Shown here: positions 16,803-27,390 of the stretch, one piece after another
Position numbering within the stretch: position 1 is the stretch's first letter
How the letters are laid out: each line of letters starts with the position of its first letter
The notes under the pieces: generated by a model
What the model was told of the DNA's origin: nothing
The model's database searches: none
The model's input: the letters and a program-made list of their open reading frames with translations, nothing else
Source of the DNA: an uncultured Granulosicoccaceae bacterium
Lineage (GTDB): Bacteria; Pseudomonadota; Gammaproteobacteria; CALCKW01
Assembly: GCA_937965695.1 (NCBI GenBank)
Contig: CALCKW010000023.1
Coordinates: 57,203 to 121,202 of the forward strand
Length of the DNA stretch: 64,000 bases
Direction of reading: 5' to 3'
Made by a program: the position numbers and the translations under genes

Positions 16803-18490
16803 TAGTCTTCTAGATAACTTTTTGCCACCGTTCCACGATATTTTTGCGTCAATTCTTCAGGTACTTCAGAGCCATCAGCCAAAAATGGCAAGATGCCCCG
16901 TCGCAACGAATGCCCACGCATCGCTTTAATATCATCTTCAGATTTGGTGACCCGTTGTGCAAGGCGCCGACCCCAATGCGCTAGGTATCCGTACAAGCGA
17001 TCAATTTCCTCGGCGTGCGTATCGCCCTTAGCCAAGTCTTGAAATTCTTCAGGGTCTTCTTGCAAATCAAAAAACATAGGGCGAAGACCGCCTTCTGCGT
17101 GCATCAATTTGTAACGCCCATCAAACACCATGAACAAACGCGCATCTCGAGGCTCAAGGCCAAGCTTCACACATTGAGGCGTGGCTGAGTAGTCATATTC
17201 GCTAATTGCATACTCTCGCCATGCGGGTGTCTCTCCACGAAGCCAAGGCATCAGTGATCGCCCTTCGAGAATATGATCAGGCACACGCCCGCCTGCAACC
17301 TCTACAAAGGTAGCCGCTAGATCAATGGACTCTACGAGTGCATCACAAACAGTTCCGCGACTGGCGTTGGCATCACTGCGCGGGTCAGAAACAATCAGCG
17401 GGATTTTTACACTTTGCTCGTGAAACAGGTCTTTTTCGCCCAACCAGTGATCCCCGAGATAATCACCATGATCCGACGTCAGAACAATCATGGTGTTATT
17501 CGCTTGACCGGACTCGTCTAAATAGTCGAGCAGCACGCCAAGTTGATCATCGCACTGTTTTATTAGACCCATATAAGCAGGAATCACTTTTTGCCGAACT
17601 TCTTCGCGCTGAAAAGCCTGAGCGATTTTATTGCTCATATAGGCGCCATAAACCGGTTGCGGGTTTTCTCGCTCCACTTCACTGCGAGTAGCCGGTGGTA
17701 CGTGATTGTGGTCGTACATATTGTGATAAGGCGCCGGCACAATATACGGCCAATGCGGTTTGATATAGCTAACGTGAGCACACCATGGTTTCTGCGACTC
17801 GCTCTTCGCGTGTTCGATAAACTCAATGGTCTTTTGTGTCAGCCACGGTGTTTCGCTGTCACGCTCACGGATATTTGCGGGCTTATCCGCATTGGCAAAT
17901 ATCCAACCAGAAGCCATATCCCCTTTTTCGTCAACCCCAGCATTGGCAAAATGCGCCCAAGGGTTATCTGATGGGTAGCCTTTGGCTTTGAGGTACTCGT
18001 TATAAGGAGAGCGTTTCTCATCGTAAAAACCATCGGGCCCCTCTCCCCACAAACCGTCATCACGAATCCAAGTATCAAAACCACATTCAGCCTGCCGAGC
18101 GCCGATGACGCTATCAGCACTCAGACCCAATCGCGCCATACCGGCAGCGTCTGCTTTCATGTGGGTTTTGCCAATCAGCCAACAGTCCATACCTTCGCGC
18201 CGCAGGTGATCCCCAAGTGTGTGCTCGCCGACTCGTAGCGGATATCCGTTCCACTGCGCCCCGTGAGAGGAGGTATAACGCCCGGTGTAAAAACTCATGC
18301 GTGAGGCCCCACAGATCGGCGATTGCACATAGGTATTAGAAAAACGAACACCTTTGGCAGCCACGCGATCAAAGTTGGGCGTGTGCAGATGGGGGTGTCC
18401 GGCACAGGACAAATAGTCAAAACGCAGTTGATCGTACATAACAAACAATATGTTCATATTCGACGTCGATTGGCTGGGGGAATCGGGCAT
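16802..18490 (-). CDS. type I sulfatase (formylglycine-dependent)
   Basis: A 562-residue sulfatase of the alkaline-phosphatase superfamily. The active-site signature is ICGASRMSFYTGRY (C-x-A-S-R type, whose Cys is converted to formylglycine) near residue 60. The metal ligands are in the N-terminal MYDQLRFDYL and in LTSDHGDYLGDH near residue 332. There is no signal peptide, so it is probably cytoplasmic. A strong AAGGAG precedes the ATG. It is translationally coupled to the decayed alkyl-sulfatase. The substrate is unknown: an organosulfate monoester (or phosphonate ester) taken up by the cell is likely. Confidence 0.9.
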   Translation of the reverse strand: MPDSPSQSTSNMNILFVMYDQLRFDYLSCAGHPHLHTPNFDRVAAKGVRFSNTYVQSPICGASRMSFYTGRYTSSHGAQWNGYPLRVGEHTLGDHLRREGMDCWLIGKTHMKADAAGMARLGLSADSVIGARQAECGFDTWIRDDGLWGEGPDGFYDEKRSPYNEYLKAKGYPSDNPWAHFANAGVDEKGDMASGWIFANADKPANIRERDSETPWLTQKTIEFIEHAKSESQKPWCAHVSYIKPHWPYIVPAPYHNMYDHNHVPPATRSEVERENPQPVYGAYMSNKIAQAFQREEVRQKVIPAYMGLIKQCDDQLGVLLDYLDESGQANNTMIVLTSDHGDYLGDHWLGEKDLFHEQSVKIPLIVSDPRSDANASRGTVCDALVESIDLAATFVEVAGGRVPDHILEGRSLMPWLRGETPAWREYAISEYDYSATPQCVKLGLEPRDARLFMVFDGRYKLMHAEGGLRPMFFDLQEDPEEFQDLAKGDTHAEEIDRLYGYLAHWGRRLAQRVTKSEDDIKAMRGHSLRRGILPFLADGSEVPEELTQKYRGTVAKSYLED

Positions 18491-18557
18491 ATTGCTCTCC
18501 TTTTTGAGAACTTTAGCACGCAGATCGATGGGGTCTAGATGAAAGTACTCAAAGAAT

Positions 18558-18584
18558 TAAAAACACCGCTTTCAACAGAGCGGT
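18558..18584 (-). terminator. candidate Rho-independent terminator (minus strand)
   Basis: On the minus strand a 6-bp stem ACCGCT/AGCGGT with an 8-nt loop is followed by GTTTTT. It lies about 70 nt upstream of the sulfatase start, so it would insulate that gene from transcripts coming from the direction of the sugar operon. The stem is short, so this is a weak call. Confidence 0.4.
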
Positions 18585-19235
<651 letters not shown>

Positions 19236-19522
19236 CAATAAATATCTCGCAGAGGGAATTAGGAATGAGTGCCAAAAAACGTTCGTGGGAGTCGATGAAC
19301 AAAAAATGAAAAAAATCTAAGCAAGAGTTTTTGCGGTTTAAAGTCTCCGCGGACTAAGCCGCGCTGAGACGTGCGAGATTTAGTAAAGCGAGATGAGGAT
19401 TCAACATACTAACCACGGTGCTGCCTCGTGCAGCGTCCGTGTTGGCCTAATGCAAAAGCCAAGTGTTTGGCCCAAGGCCATCTACTTAACGCGATTTAAA
19501 AAATTGTCGTAGCCAAAAAGGT
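19236..19522. other. intergenic with a small hairpin
   Basis: No gene. An imperfect hairpin is visible at about 19343-19370 (GTCTC/GAGAC outer arms, GCGG/CCGC inner arms). It lies 150 nt beyond the 3' end of the sugar operon's last gene (minus strand). It may stabilise or end that transcript, but it lacks a T-run. Confidence 0.35.
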
Positions 19523-20656
19523 TTAGCCCAGATTAGTCCACGCCGCGTTGCTATTTGAAGATGACACACACGCTTGAATAAAATTCATCCCTGCCAAGCC
19601 GTCGGCAATGTTGGGTGTATGCACGCCTTCCGGCAACGGTTCACCTTGGTCAGTGTGCCGAATCAAGTTAGCCGCTTCCGTGTAGATGGTTGCAAAACCT
19701 TCTAGGTAACCTTCGGGGTGTCCAGCCGGTGTACGCAGATTGCGCAAACCAGCTTCGGTTGCTGCCGCTCCTCCGCGCGTCAAAATGTTTTTGGGTTCAC
19801 CAAAACGGGTGAAGCTCATCACGTTAGGGTTTTCTTGCGACCAATCGAGCCCGCCCTTGCTGCCATGAATGCGAAGCCTCAGGCCGTTTTCGTGACCAAC
19901 GGCCACCTGACTCGCCCAGAGCATGCCTTTAGCACCTCCAGTAAATCGCAACATAACATGCACGTTGTCATCCAATTGCCGCCCCGAGACAAAACTATCC
20001 AAGTCCGCAGACAGTGACTGTGGTTCTAGGGCGGAAACAAAACAGGCTAAGTTATAAGCGTGTGTACCGATATCCCCGACGCAACCGCCGGCACCAGAGC
20101 GCAACGGATCCGTACGCCAACTTGCCTGCTTGGAATCACTTTCTTCGGTCAGCCAATCTTGCACATATTCAACGTGAACCAGGCGGATGTCACCCAGTTC
20201 TCCCGCAGCAATCATCTCACGCGCCTGCCGGATCAACGGGTACGCCGTGTAATTGTGAGTGAGGATAAAAAGCTGGCCCGACTGCTTTACCGCTGCTGCA
20301 ATTTCCTCTGCCTCTTGCGGCGTGGCCGCTAGTGGTTTATCGCAGATAACATGGATACCCGCTTTTAAAAAAGCTATGGCTGGAGCAGCATGCATATGAT
20401 TAGGCGTGACAATCGCAACGGCATCGATGCCGTCCTCACGCGCAGCCTCCGCTGTCGCCATATACTGAAAATCACTGTAAGAGCGCTCCGGATCGATACC
20501 CAATTCAGCAGCTGATTGATGAGCTCGCTCAGCATCGCTGCTTAAAGCACCTGCAACCAGATCCCAGTGCCCGTCAATACGTGCAGCAATTCGGTGGACA
20601 GCACCAATAAAGGCTCCTTGACCACCACCGACCATTCCAAGTCTTAGCCTACGCAT
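19523..20656 (-). CDS. Gfo/Idh/MocA family NAD(P)-dependent sugar dehydrogenase
   Basis: A 377-residue oxidoreductase. The Rossmann dinucleotide motif GMVGGGQGAFIGAVHR is at the N-terminus, the CDKPLAATPQEAEE motif (Lys-Pro of the catalytic region) is near residue 105, and the substrate domain includes GAGGCVGDIGTHAYNL (catalytic His expected here). It overlaps the upstream isomerase gene by one base (TGATG). These pairs usually oxidise and rearrange cyclitols or unusual sugars. It is the last gene of the sugar operon. Confidence 0.9.
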   Translation of the reverse strand: MRRLRLGMVGGGQGAFIGAVHRIAARIDGHWDLVAGALSSDAERAHQSAAELGIDPERSYSDFQYMATAEAAREDGIDAVAIVTPNHMHAAPAIAFLKAGIHVICDKPLAATPQEAEEIAAAVKQSGQLFILTHNYTAYPLIRQAREMIAAGELGDIRLVHVEYVQDWLTEESDSKQASWRTDPLRSGAGGCVGDIGTHAYNLACFVSALEPQSLSADLDSFVSGRQLDDNVHVMLRFTGGAKGMLWASQVAVGHENGLRLRIHGSKGGLDWSQENPNVMSFTRFGEPKNILTRGGAAATEAGLRNLRTPAGHPEGYLEGFATIYTEAANLIRHTDQGEPLPEGVHTPNIADGLAGMNFIQACVSSSNSNAAWTNLG

Positions 20657-21714
20657 CAGGAAAGCCCCAACATACGACGTATTGTCGCGTGATCAGTCTC
20701 GCTGCCAGCAAAATCGTCAAACGCTTTGTCGGTGGTTTCGATGATGTGATTGGCGATAAAGGGCGCACCTTCTGCAGCTCCTTGTTCAGGACTTTTTAGA
20801 CAGCACTCCCACTCGAGGACTGCCCAGCTATCGTACCCATGCTGGGTCAGCTTGGAAAATATACTGGCAAAATCCACTTGACCATCACCCAAAGATCGAA
20901 AGCGTGCCGCACGGTTTACCCAAGACTGGTAACCGGAATAAACCCCTTGACGGCCGTCTGGATTGAACTCTGCGTCTTTTACATGGAAGGCACAAATTCG
21001 CTCATGATAGATATCAATAAAGGCGAGGTAGTCCATCTGCTGTAAAAGAAAGTGCGACGGGTCATAGTTAATTTGAGCGCGTTTATGCCCATCCAGTGCA
21101 TCAACAAACATTTCAAAAGTCGCCCCATCAAATACATCTTCACCTGGGTGAATCTCATAACCGACGTCCACCCCGTTTTCATCGTAGACATCAAGAATAG
21201 GTTTCCAACGGCGTGCAAGCTCGGCAAAAGCTTCTTCGATAAGACCCGCAGGACGCTGGGGCCACGGATAGAGATATGGAAAAGCCAAAGAGCCCGTGAA
21301 GCTTACAGAGGCGGTCAAACCAAGATTGCTGCTGGCCTTGGCGGCTTTCTTCATTTGATCTATTGCCCACTCGGTGCGCGCTGCTGTATTCCCATGAACC
21401 GCTTTGGGCGCGAAGGCGTCAAATGCTATGTCATAGGCTGGATTAACGGCGACAAGCTGGCCTTGGAGATGCGTCGAAAGCTCTGTGATCTCAACACCTG
21501 CGTCTGCACACACCCCTTTCACTTCATCACAGTAAGTCAGGCTTTCGGCGGCTTTGTCCAAGTCGAAAAGTCTGGCGTCAAAGGTTGGGATTTGCACACC
21601 TTTGTAACCAAGACCAGCCGCCCATTCAGTGATCGAAGCAAGGCTATTGTAAGGCGCTACATCTCCAGCAAATTGTGCCAAAAAGAGTGCGGGGCCTTTG
21701 ATTGAACTAGCCAT
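20656..21714 (-). CDS. sugar phosphate isomerase/epimerase (xylose isomerase-like TIM barrel)
   Basis: A 352-residue AP endonuclease 2/xylose-isomerase-like TIM barrel. Metal-site segments are visible: GYEIHPGEDVFDG (Glu/His) near residue 180, NYDPSHFLLQQMD near 225, CAFHVKDAEF near 250, and VLEWECCLKSP near 310. An AGGAG ribosome binding site precedes the ATG. It is coupled to the following dehydrogenase, which suggests the two act on one substrate, for example keto-sugar or inosose interconversion. Exact substrate unknown. Confidence 0.88.
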   Translation of the reverse strand: MASSIKGPALFLAQFAGDVAPYNSLASITEWAAGLGYKGVQIPTFDARLFDLDKAAESLTYCDEVKGVCADAGVEITELSTHLQGQLVAVNPAYDIAFDAFAPKAVHGNTAARTEWAIDQMKKAAKASSNLGLTASVSFTGSLAFPYLYPWPQRPAGLIEEAFAELARRWKPILDVYDENGVDVGYEIHPGEDVFDGATFEMFVDALDGHKRAQINYDPSHFLLQQMDYLAFIDIYHERICAFHVKDAEFNPDGRQGVYSGYQSWVNRAARFRSLGDGQVDFASIFSKLTQHGYDSWAVLEWECCLKSPEQGAAEGAPFIANHIIETTDKAFDDFAGSETDHATIRRMLGLS

Positions 21715-21799
21715 GGGGTTCTCCTGTTGTCCTTATTTCTCTGAACATGCCAGTGTTGGCTTTCAGCAATATTTAATAAAGCGATGACTTCTACAATGA

Positions 21800-23389
21800 T
21801 TAGTCACAATTTGGTGTGTAGGTAAAACTTGGATAATCCGCAGCAAGAGCCTTACCTGTAATATCAAAGGCAATCATACCGACAAAAGCCCCTGTAAATG
21901 ATGCATGCTCCCCACGGCCGCCTTCATCTGAAATGACGCTAGCATCCAGTGACGGTCCCACCATCTGCCATTGATCCCCTTGCCGCCAATAGAACTGCTG
22001 CTTTTCCCCATCGACGACAACGGCTAAATCAACAGGGCCAGGGGCCAGAGGCACAGGGTCTGCTGGATGCTCTAGACTGCCGTCAGGCCAATCCCCCACA
22101 CAGCTGAACATCGTTAAACAACGACCCAGCGTCTCGTGCCAACTGATGCCTACTAGGTGGAATTTGTGACGATTATAGTAGGTCGTCAATCCCGCCAATT
22201 GCTGATAGGTAGTCGGTTCAAAGTGAACGGTGGTTTCCGCCCGGTAAGCATGATGCTCTTGCCGGCGAGCAACCAAAGACTGCTCAAACCAACTACCGAC
22301 ACTTTCACGCCCAAACAATCGCAGCGCATTTCCGGTCAAACTAAAAAGTCGATCAGGTTCGGGGCTGCGCAGCCATTGAAACTCTTGTGGTAACTCAGTG
22401 CCATTGAAAAAGCTCACGGATTCTACAACTGCTGCAGGCTCCGCAGGTATTGGTGGCTCAACAACTAGGTCTGGGGCTTGACCAGCCAGGGAGTACAACC
22501 AGCCGTCCTCCCGCCATTCACACTTCGCTATTCCGGTCTCACGACCCAGAGGAGAAAAACGTCCTTGCAAGGGCCTGGTGCAGAGGTAGGTGTGATATAC
22601 CTCGCCGTTTGGCGTCTCTACAATTTGCCCGTGACCCACACGCTGCAACGGATTGTCGGGGGAATCTTTGCTGCTTAACAAGTGCGTATCTGGGTGTAAT
22701 TCAAAAGGCCCTAACAATTCACGTGAACGAGCCATGGTGACCGCATGCTCGTAACCCGTTCCACCTTCAGCAACTGTGAGATAGTACCAACCAGCGCGCT
22801 TGTACAAATGCGGTGCCTCTACCAACCCATGTTTACTGCCCGGGAAAATATTTTTTGCTTCATTCAGTAAGCCGTCTTTTGGATCCCATTGTTGACATAA
22901 AATACCATCAAAAGCTGGGTGCTTGGGGTTACCGCCGACAGAATTGCCTCGGTGGTTCCACTGCATATTAATAAACCATTTCTTTCCGTCATCGTCGTGG
23001 AAGAGAGAGGGATCAAAGCCCGACGAATTGACATAGACAGGATCACTCCAAGGGCCATCGATAGCCGGTGCAGTGACAATATAATTGTGTGCATCTTTGA
23101 AATTGCCATCTAACCGCTTTACATCTGTGTAAACCAACCAAAACAACCCGTCTGAAAAGCTGAGGCAAGGAGCCCAGACTCCGCAACTGTCGGGGTTACC
23201 TCGCATGTCTAGCTGACTTTTACGATTTAAAGGGCGACAAGCCAATTGCCAATTGACCAAGTCACTTGACGCGTGAATCTGCACACCTGGATACCACTCA
23301 AAAGTGGAGGTTGCGATGTAGTACTCGTCGCCAACACGGCAGATCGACGGGTCAGGATTAAAGCCAGGCAGAATCGGATTATGGATCAT
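21800..23389 (-). CDS. GH43 family glycoside hydrolase (beta-xylosidase / arabinofuranosidase type)
   Basis: A 529-residue glycosidase: a five-blade GH43 domain (residues 1 to about 310) followed by a C-terminal beta-sandwich (GH43_C2-like). The inverting catalytic residues expected for the family are visible: Asp in PGFNPDPSI (base), Asp in SSGFDPSLF (pKa modulator) and Glu in GLVEAPHLY (acid). There is no signal peptide, so it acts in the cytoplasm on short, imported oligosaccharides such as xylo- or arabino-oligomers. A GAGGAG ribosome binding site precedes the ATG. Confidence 0.92.
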   Translation of the reverse strand: MIHNPILPGFNPDPSICRVGDEYYIATSTFEWYPGVQIHASSDLVNWQLACRPLNRKSQLDMRGNPDSCGVWAPCLSFSDGLFWLVYTDVKRLDGNFKDAHNYIVTAPAIDGPWSDPVYVNSSGFDPSLFHDDDGKKWFINMQWNHRGNSVGGNPKHPAFDGILCQQWDPKDGLLNEAKNIFPGSKHGLVEAPHLYKRAGWYYLTVAEGGTGYEHAVTMARSRELLGPFELHPDTHLLSSKDSPDNPLQRVGHGQIVETPNGEVYHTYLCTRPLQGRFSPLGRETGIAKCEWREDGWLYSLAGQAPDLVVEPPIPAEPAAVVESVSFFNGTELPQEFQWLRSPEPDRLFSLTGNALRLFGRESVGSWFEQSLVARRQEHHAYRAETTVHFEPTTYQQLAGLTTYYNRHKFHLVGISWHETLGRCLTMFSCVGDWPDGSLEHPADPVPLAPGPVDLAVVVDGEKQQFYWRQGDQWQMVGPSLDASVISDEGGRGEHASFTGAFVGMIAFDITGKALAADYPSFTYTPNCD

Positions 23390-23424
23390 CTACATCTCCT
23401 CAAGCCAGTAATGACAACAGCGAC

Positions 23425-24549
23425 TTAGGAAGCCAACAACTGTTGCGCTTCCTCTATACCCAGTGCTGCCGGGCGTTCACATCGGGTGCTTATCTCAACA
23501 AATCGTTGCTCGTCGCCAGAGGTCAAGATCGCCGTCATCACATCAACAACATGCAATGCAAATTCTAAAGAACAACGGTGTGGTCGACCGTCGACAATGC
23601 CTTGCACCATGTCGGATAGCCCAGCAGCACGGTAGTTTGCTTGGCCATTGTCGTTGATTTTTCCCAGCGGGTGAGGCCAAGCTGGGGCACCATTGACGAA
23701 GTTCCCGTGTTCCGTCATACGAACTTCCCCACCAAAGAAGTTAGGATCGGGAACATGCAGTGTCCCACCCTTGCCATATAATTCCATGTTCGAATGACTG
23801 TGCTCCCACACGTCCCAACTGGCACACAAAGTGATCTGCGCACCCGACTCAAAAGCAAGAATGGCATGCACCGTCGTTGGGGTTTCCACCTTTATCTTGT
23901 CGCCCTTACGTGGCTCAGAGCTGATGGTCCGGTACTCAGACGCTGAGCTCGACATTGAAACGACACGTGCCACAGGCCCTAATAACTGAACCAGGTTAGA
24001 GATGTAATAGGGACCAATATCCAGAATAGGGCCACCACCGATCTGAAAAAAGAAATCAGGATTCGGGTGCCACATCTCCATGCCAGGGCTTTGAACAAAA
24101 CAGGTACCCGAGGTGATTTGGCCGACCGCGTCGTTGTCGACGAGATGGCGGGTCAGCTGATGTGCCCCCCCTAAAAATGTGTCAGGTGCGGAACCTACGC
24201 GCAAACCCTTGGCCTCAGCAATCTGCAGCAATTCTTGGCCCTCTTGAGTAGAGAGCACAAAAGGTTTTTCCGAATACACATGCTTACCTGCTTGCAGCAC
24301 TTGCTTGGACACTTCAAAGTGCGCAGCGGGAATTGTCAGGTTGACAATAATATCAATATCGTCGGCAGCCAGCAGCCCCTCGACCGATTCAGCACGTAGA
24401 CCAAATTCTTCGGCGCGAGATTTTGCCGCTTCAAAATCGAGATCCGCACAAGCTTTTATTTCGAGATTGCAAAAAAGTGGCGCGAGGCGCATGTACGCAG
24501 CAGAAATATTTCCGCAACCCATTATTCCAATGTTTAGTTTCTTGGTCAT
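23425..24549 (-). CDS. Gfo/Idh/MocA family oxidoreductase
   Basis: A 374-residue NAD(P)-dependent dehydrogenase with N-terminal GIMGCGNISAAYM, the YSEKPFVLSTQEGQ Lys-Pro motif near residue 95, and GGGPILDIGPYYISNL near 175, where other family members have the catalytic His. It lies 9 nt downstream of a sugar isomerase/epimerase gene. This is the first of two such pairs in the operon; the sequences are clearly different from the 19.5-21.7 kb pair, so it is not a recent duplication. Confidence 0.9.
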   Translation of the reverse strand: MTKKLNIGIMGCGNISAAYMRLAPLFCNLEIKACADLDFEAAKSRAEEFGLRAESVEGLLAADDIDIIVNLTIPAAHFEVSKQVLQAGKHVYSEKPFVLSTQEGQELLQIAEAKGLRVGSAPDTFLGGAHQLTRHLVDNDAVGQITSGTCFVQSPGMEMWHPNPDFFFQIGGGPILDIGPYYISNLVQLLGPVARVVSMSSSASEYRTISSEPRKGDKIKVETPTTVHAILAFESGAQITLCASWDVWEHSHSNMELYGKGGTLHVPDPNFFGGEVRMTEHGNFVNGAPAWPHPLGKINDNGQANYRAAGLSDMVQGIVDGRPHRCSLEFALHVVDVMTAILTSGDEQRFVEISTRCERPAALGIEEAQQLLAS

Positions 24550-24558
24550 TTTTGATAC

Positions 24559-25302
24559 TCAGAATGTGCGGTAGGCTTCAATGGAGCGAGAGGCAAATCG
24601 GTTGTAGTCGGAGGGGTTGTCATGCTCTATGACAAAAAGCTCTACACTCGCTCCTCGAAGCAATGACATGATGTGTTTCCAATCCATGACCCCGTGCCCG
24701 ACATCAGCCCAGCCGTCTTCATCCTCACATTGCCCAATTGCTGCAATATCCTTAACATGTACCGCTGTTATACGGTCTCCATGGCGAACAATCCAGTCTA
24801 ACGGGTCGGCGCCACTGCGTGCTATCCATGCAATATCGGCTTCCCACTCAATAGAAGGCGCATTATCCAAAATGGTTTGCATTGGCACAGAACCATCCGC
24901 AAGGGGAACAAATTCAAATTCATGGTTATGCCAACCAAAATGCAAGCCCGCTGCCCGAACTTTTTCACCAATACCCTCAAGTTGATGGGCAAATTCTATC
25001 CAACCGGCGGCATCAGGTGGTCTTTTCGCTTCTGCTAAATGTGGGCAAAAAATGGACTTTATACCAAGAGTATTGGCTGTCGATAACACTACCTCTAGAT
25101 CATTTTCTAAGTCGTCCATAGAGAAATGGGCAGACACCATGCTTAAACCATGGGCATCTAACATTGTCCGGAAACCGGCACTGTCTACGAAGTTTCCACC
25201 AAAGCCTTCGACCTGCGTGTAGCCTAAGCCACTCAGCGAAGCGAGCACGTCATTCCAGGGTGTAAAATTCCTCGCCGAATAAAGTTGAAAGGAAAGGTTC
25301 AT
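24559..25302 (-). CDS. sugar phosphate isomerase/epimerase (TIM barrel)
   Basis: A 247-residue xylose-isomerase-like TIM barrel. Metal-binding segments are HFGWHNHEFEFVP (His/Glu) near residue 130, EADIAWIARSGAD near 155, AVHVKDIA near 180 and FVIEHDNPSDY near 230. It is about 100 residues shorter than the other isomerase in the operon, the normal length for the IolE/IolI-like group. It follows the transporter ATPase gene and precedes a Gfo/Idh/MocA dehydrogenase. Confidence 0.88.
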   Translation of the reverse strand: MNLSFQLYSARNFTPWNDVLASLSGLGYTQVEGFGGNFVDSAGFRTMLDAHGLSMVSAHFSMDDLENDLEVVLSTANTLGIKSIFCPHLAEAKRPPDAAGWIEFAHQLEGIGEKVRAAGLHFGWHNHEFEFVPLADGSVPMQTILDNAPSIEWEADIAWIARSGADPLDWIVRHGDRITAVHVKDIAAIGQCEDEDGWADVGHGVMDWKHIMSLLRGASVELFVIEHDNPSDYNRFASRSIEAYRTF

Positions 25303-25357
25303 TTATTGCTCCTGCCAAAAAATAGTTGTTTACATGAATTCACTAGATATTTCTTAC

Positions 25358-26443
25358 TTAGACGCGCAACTCATCCGAGTGCAAAAACAAAGAAGCTCTC
25401 TCCGGACGCAAACCAACGGTAAGTGTTTCTCCGACGGCCACGCTGGCCTCACCGTCTAGGCGAATCCAAAATTTCGCGCCCGCCAACTCGGCTAATGCCA
25501 ATGTGTCAGAGCCCAACGGCTCTATAACCTGCACTTGAACAGCAGTAGAAAAAACCGCATCAGACACGGCATCCCCGGTCAGCACATGCTCTGGGCGAAT
25601 ACCGAAACTCACACCACCACTCTGATTTTGGCGCGTAAACTCGTACCCATCTAAATTGATACTGTGGTCCGCAAACTTAAAGGAATTTCCTTCTAAGGTT
25701 CCCTCGAGAAAGTTCATCGATGGCGAACCGATAAAACCAGCCACGTACTTATTAACAGGACGGTTATAGATGTTATTGGGTGTATCCAATTGCTCTATCA
25801 ACCCGTCTTTCATGATAGCGATTCGATCTGCCAGCGTCATCGCCTCAATCTGGTCGTGCGTCACGTAGATCATGGTATTTTTTAGTCGACCATGAAGCTG
25901 CTTCAACTCTACGCGCAAATCTGCACGCAGTTTGGCATCCAAGTTCGACAGAGGCTCATCAAAGAGAAACACATCTACATCGCGAACTAATGCACGACCG
26001 ATAGCGACGCGCTGCCTTTGCCCACCTGACAATGCTCCGGGCTTGCGTTTCAACAGAGACTCTATCTGCAAAATCTCAGCTGCACGAGCAACACGCTTCG
26101 CTATTTCCGGTTTAGGCAATTTTTGGTTCTTCAGACCAAAGCTCAGATTCCCTTCGACAGTCATTTGCGGATAGAGAGCATAAGACTGAAAAACCATGCC
26201 GATGCCACGGTCACTCGGTTCTGCCCATGTGACGTTTTTCTCTTTAATAAAAATCTGTCCCGCAGTCACTTCGAGCAAACCAGCAATACAATTTAGAAGT
26301 GTCGATTTTCCACAACCGGAGGAGCCAAGCAGCACCAAGAATTCGCCGTCGTTGACGTCGAGGTTAAGATTTTTTAGAACTTCGACATGCCCAAATCTCA
26401 GGTCAAGGCCACGTATTTCTACTGAATTTTTATGCGTTTTCAT
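25358..26443 (-). CDS. sugar ABC transporter ATP-binding protein (UgpC/MsmK/MalK type)
   Basis: A 361-residue ATPase. Walker A is GSSGCGKST (about 36-44), the signature is LSGGQRQR, Walker B is VDVFLFDEPLSNLD, and the switch His is in YVTHDQ. The C-terminal third is a TOBE/regulatory domain containing SFGIRPEHV. It energises the two permeases encoded just upstream (5-nt gap). The complex imports a mono- or oligosaccharide across the inner membrane. Confidence 0.95.
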   Translation of the reverse strand: MKTHKNSVEIRGLDLRFGHVEVLKNLNLDVNDGEFLVLLGSSGCGKSTLLNCIAGLLEVTAGQIFIKEKNVTWAEPSDRGIGMVFQSYALYPQMTVEGNLSFGLKNQKLPKPEIAKRVARAAEILQIESLLKRKPGALSGGQRQRVAIGRALVRDVDVFLFDEPLSNLDAKLRADLRVELKQLHGRLKNTMIYVTHDQIEAMTLADRIAIMKDGLIEQLDTPNNIYNRPVNKYVAGFIGSPSMNFLEGTLEGNSFKFADHSINLDGYEFTRQNQSGGVSFGIRPEHVLTGDAVSDAVFSTAVQVQVIEPLGSDTLALAELAGAKFWIRLDGEASVAVGETLTVGLRPERASLFLHSDELRV

Positions 26444-26448
26444 AACCC

Positions 26449-27390
26449 TTAACCTTTTACAGCGCCGGCGGCTATGCCGCGGACAAATAGCTTGCCAGAA
26501 ACAAAATAGATCACCAACGGCACCAACCCTGTCAGGATAGTCGCAGCCATATTGACGTTGTACTCTTTGACCCCTTGAACCGAATTTACAATGTTATTTA
26601 ACTGCACCGTCATCGGATAGTATTCAGGCCGCGTGTAAACCACCCCGAATAAAAAGTCATTCCAAATACCGGTGACCTGCAAAATCATCGCAACAACAAA
26701 AATAGGCAAGGACATGGGCAACATAATTCGAAAATAGATACCCCAAAATCGCGCACCGTCAACCCGAGCAGCCTTAAAAAGCTCCTCCGGTAAAGAGCTA
26801 AAATAGTTTCGGAATAACAGCGTTAGAATTGGCATACCAAAAATAGAATGCACAATCACCAATCCAGGCAACCCCCCGTAAAGCCCGATTTCACGCAGTA
26901 GAATAACAATCGGATAAAGCATGACTTGATAGGGAATGAACGCACCAAATATCAGGATAGTGAAGAATATATCGGCACCTTTGAAGCGCCAGTTGGCGAG
27001 CGCATAGCCGTTCACTGAGGCAATCGCTATCGAAATGATGACAGAGGGAACGGTGATTCGAACCGAGTTCCAAAAGCCCCGGCTCAAGCCTTCGCAATTG
27101 AGCCCAGTGCAAGCCTCTGACCACGCTTTAACCCAGGGCTTAAATGTCACTTCCATCGGTGGCGAGAAAATATTACCCAAACGAATTTCAGGCATACCTT
27201 TGAGCGAAGTCACCACCATGACGTAGAGGGGCAACAAATAATACAAAGACACCATGATCAACGTGCCGTAAAGCATGATGTTACGGCCAGAAAAAGCTTT
27301 TTTGGGGCGAGGACCAGCAGGCCCTTCCAGGCGATTTACTTTATCCACGGTTTTTACTCCCGAACTCCAAGTAGGCCCATGGGATAACAA
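26449..27390 (-). CDS. sugar ABC transporter permease (MalG-like)
   Basis: A 313-residue inner-membrane permease with about six transmembrane helices and the EAA loop (FKAARVDGARFWGIYFRIML) near residue 210, which contacts the ATPase. It resembles the second permease of glucose/mannose-type systems (GtsC). It overlaps the first permease gene by 50 nt if the ATG at 27390 is used; a later in-frame start is possible (MLYGTLIMV, near residue 39), but the N-terminal region has the charged cytoplasmic tail common in this family. Confidence 0.92.
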   Translation of the reverse strand: MLSHGPTWSSGVKTVDKVNRLEGPAGPRPKKAFSGRNIMLYGTLIMVSLYYLLPLYVMVVTSLKGMPEIRLGNIFSPPMEVTFKPWVKAWSEACTGLNCEGLSRGFWNSVRITVPSVIISIAIASVNGYALANWRFKGADIFFTILIFGAFIPYQVMLYPIVILLREIGLYGGLPGLVIVHSIFGMPILTLLFRNYFSSLPEELFKAARVDGARFWGIYFRIMLPMSLPIFVVAMILQVTGIWNDFLFGVVYTRPEYYPMTVQLNNIVNSVQGVKEYNVNMAATILTGLVPLVIYFVSGKLFVRGIAAGAVKG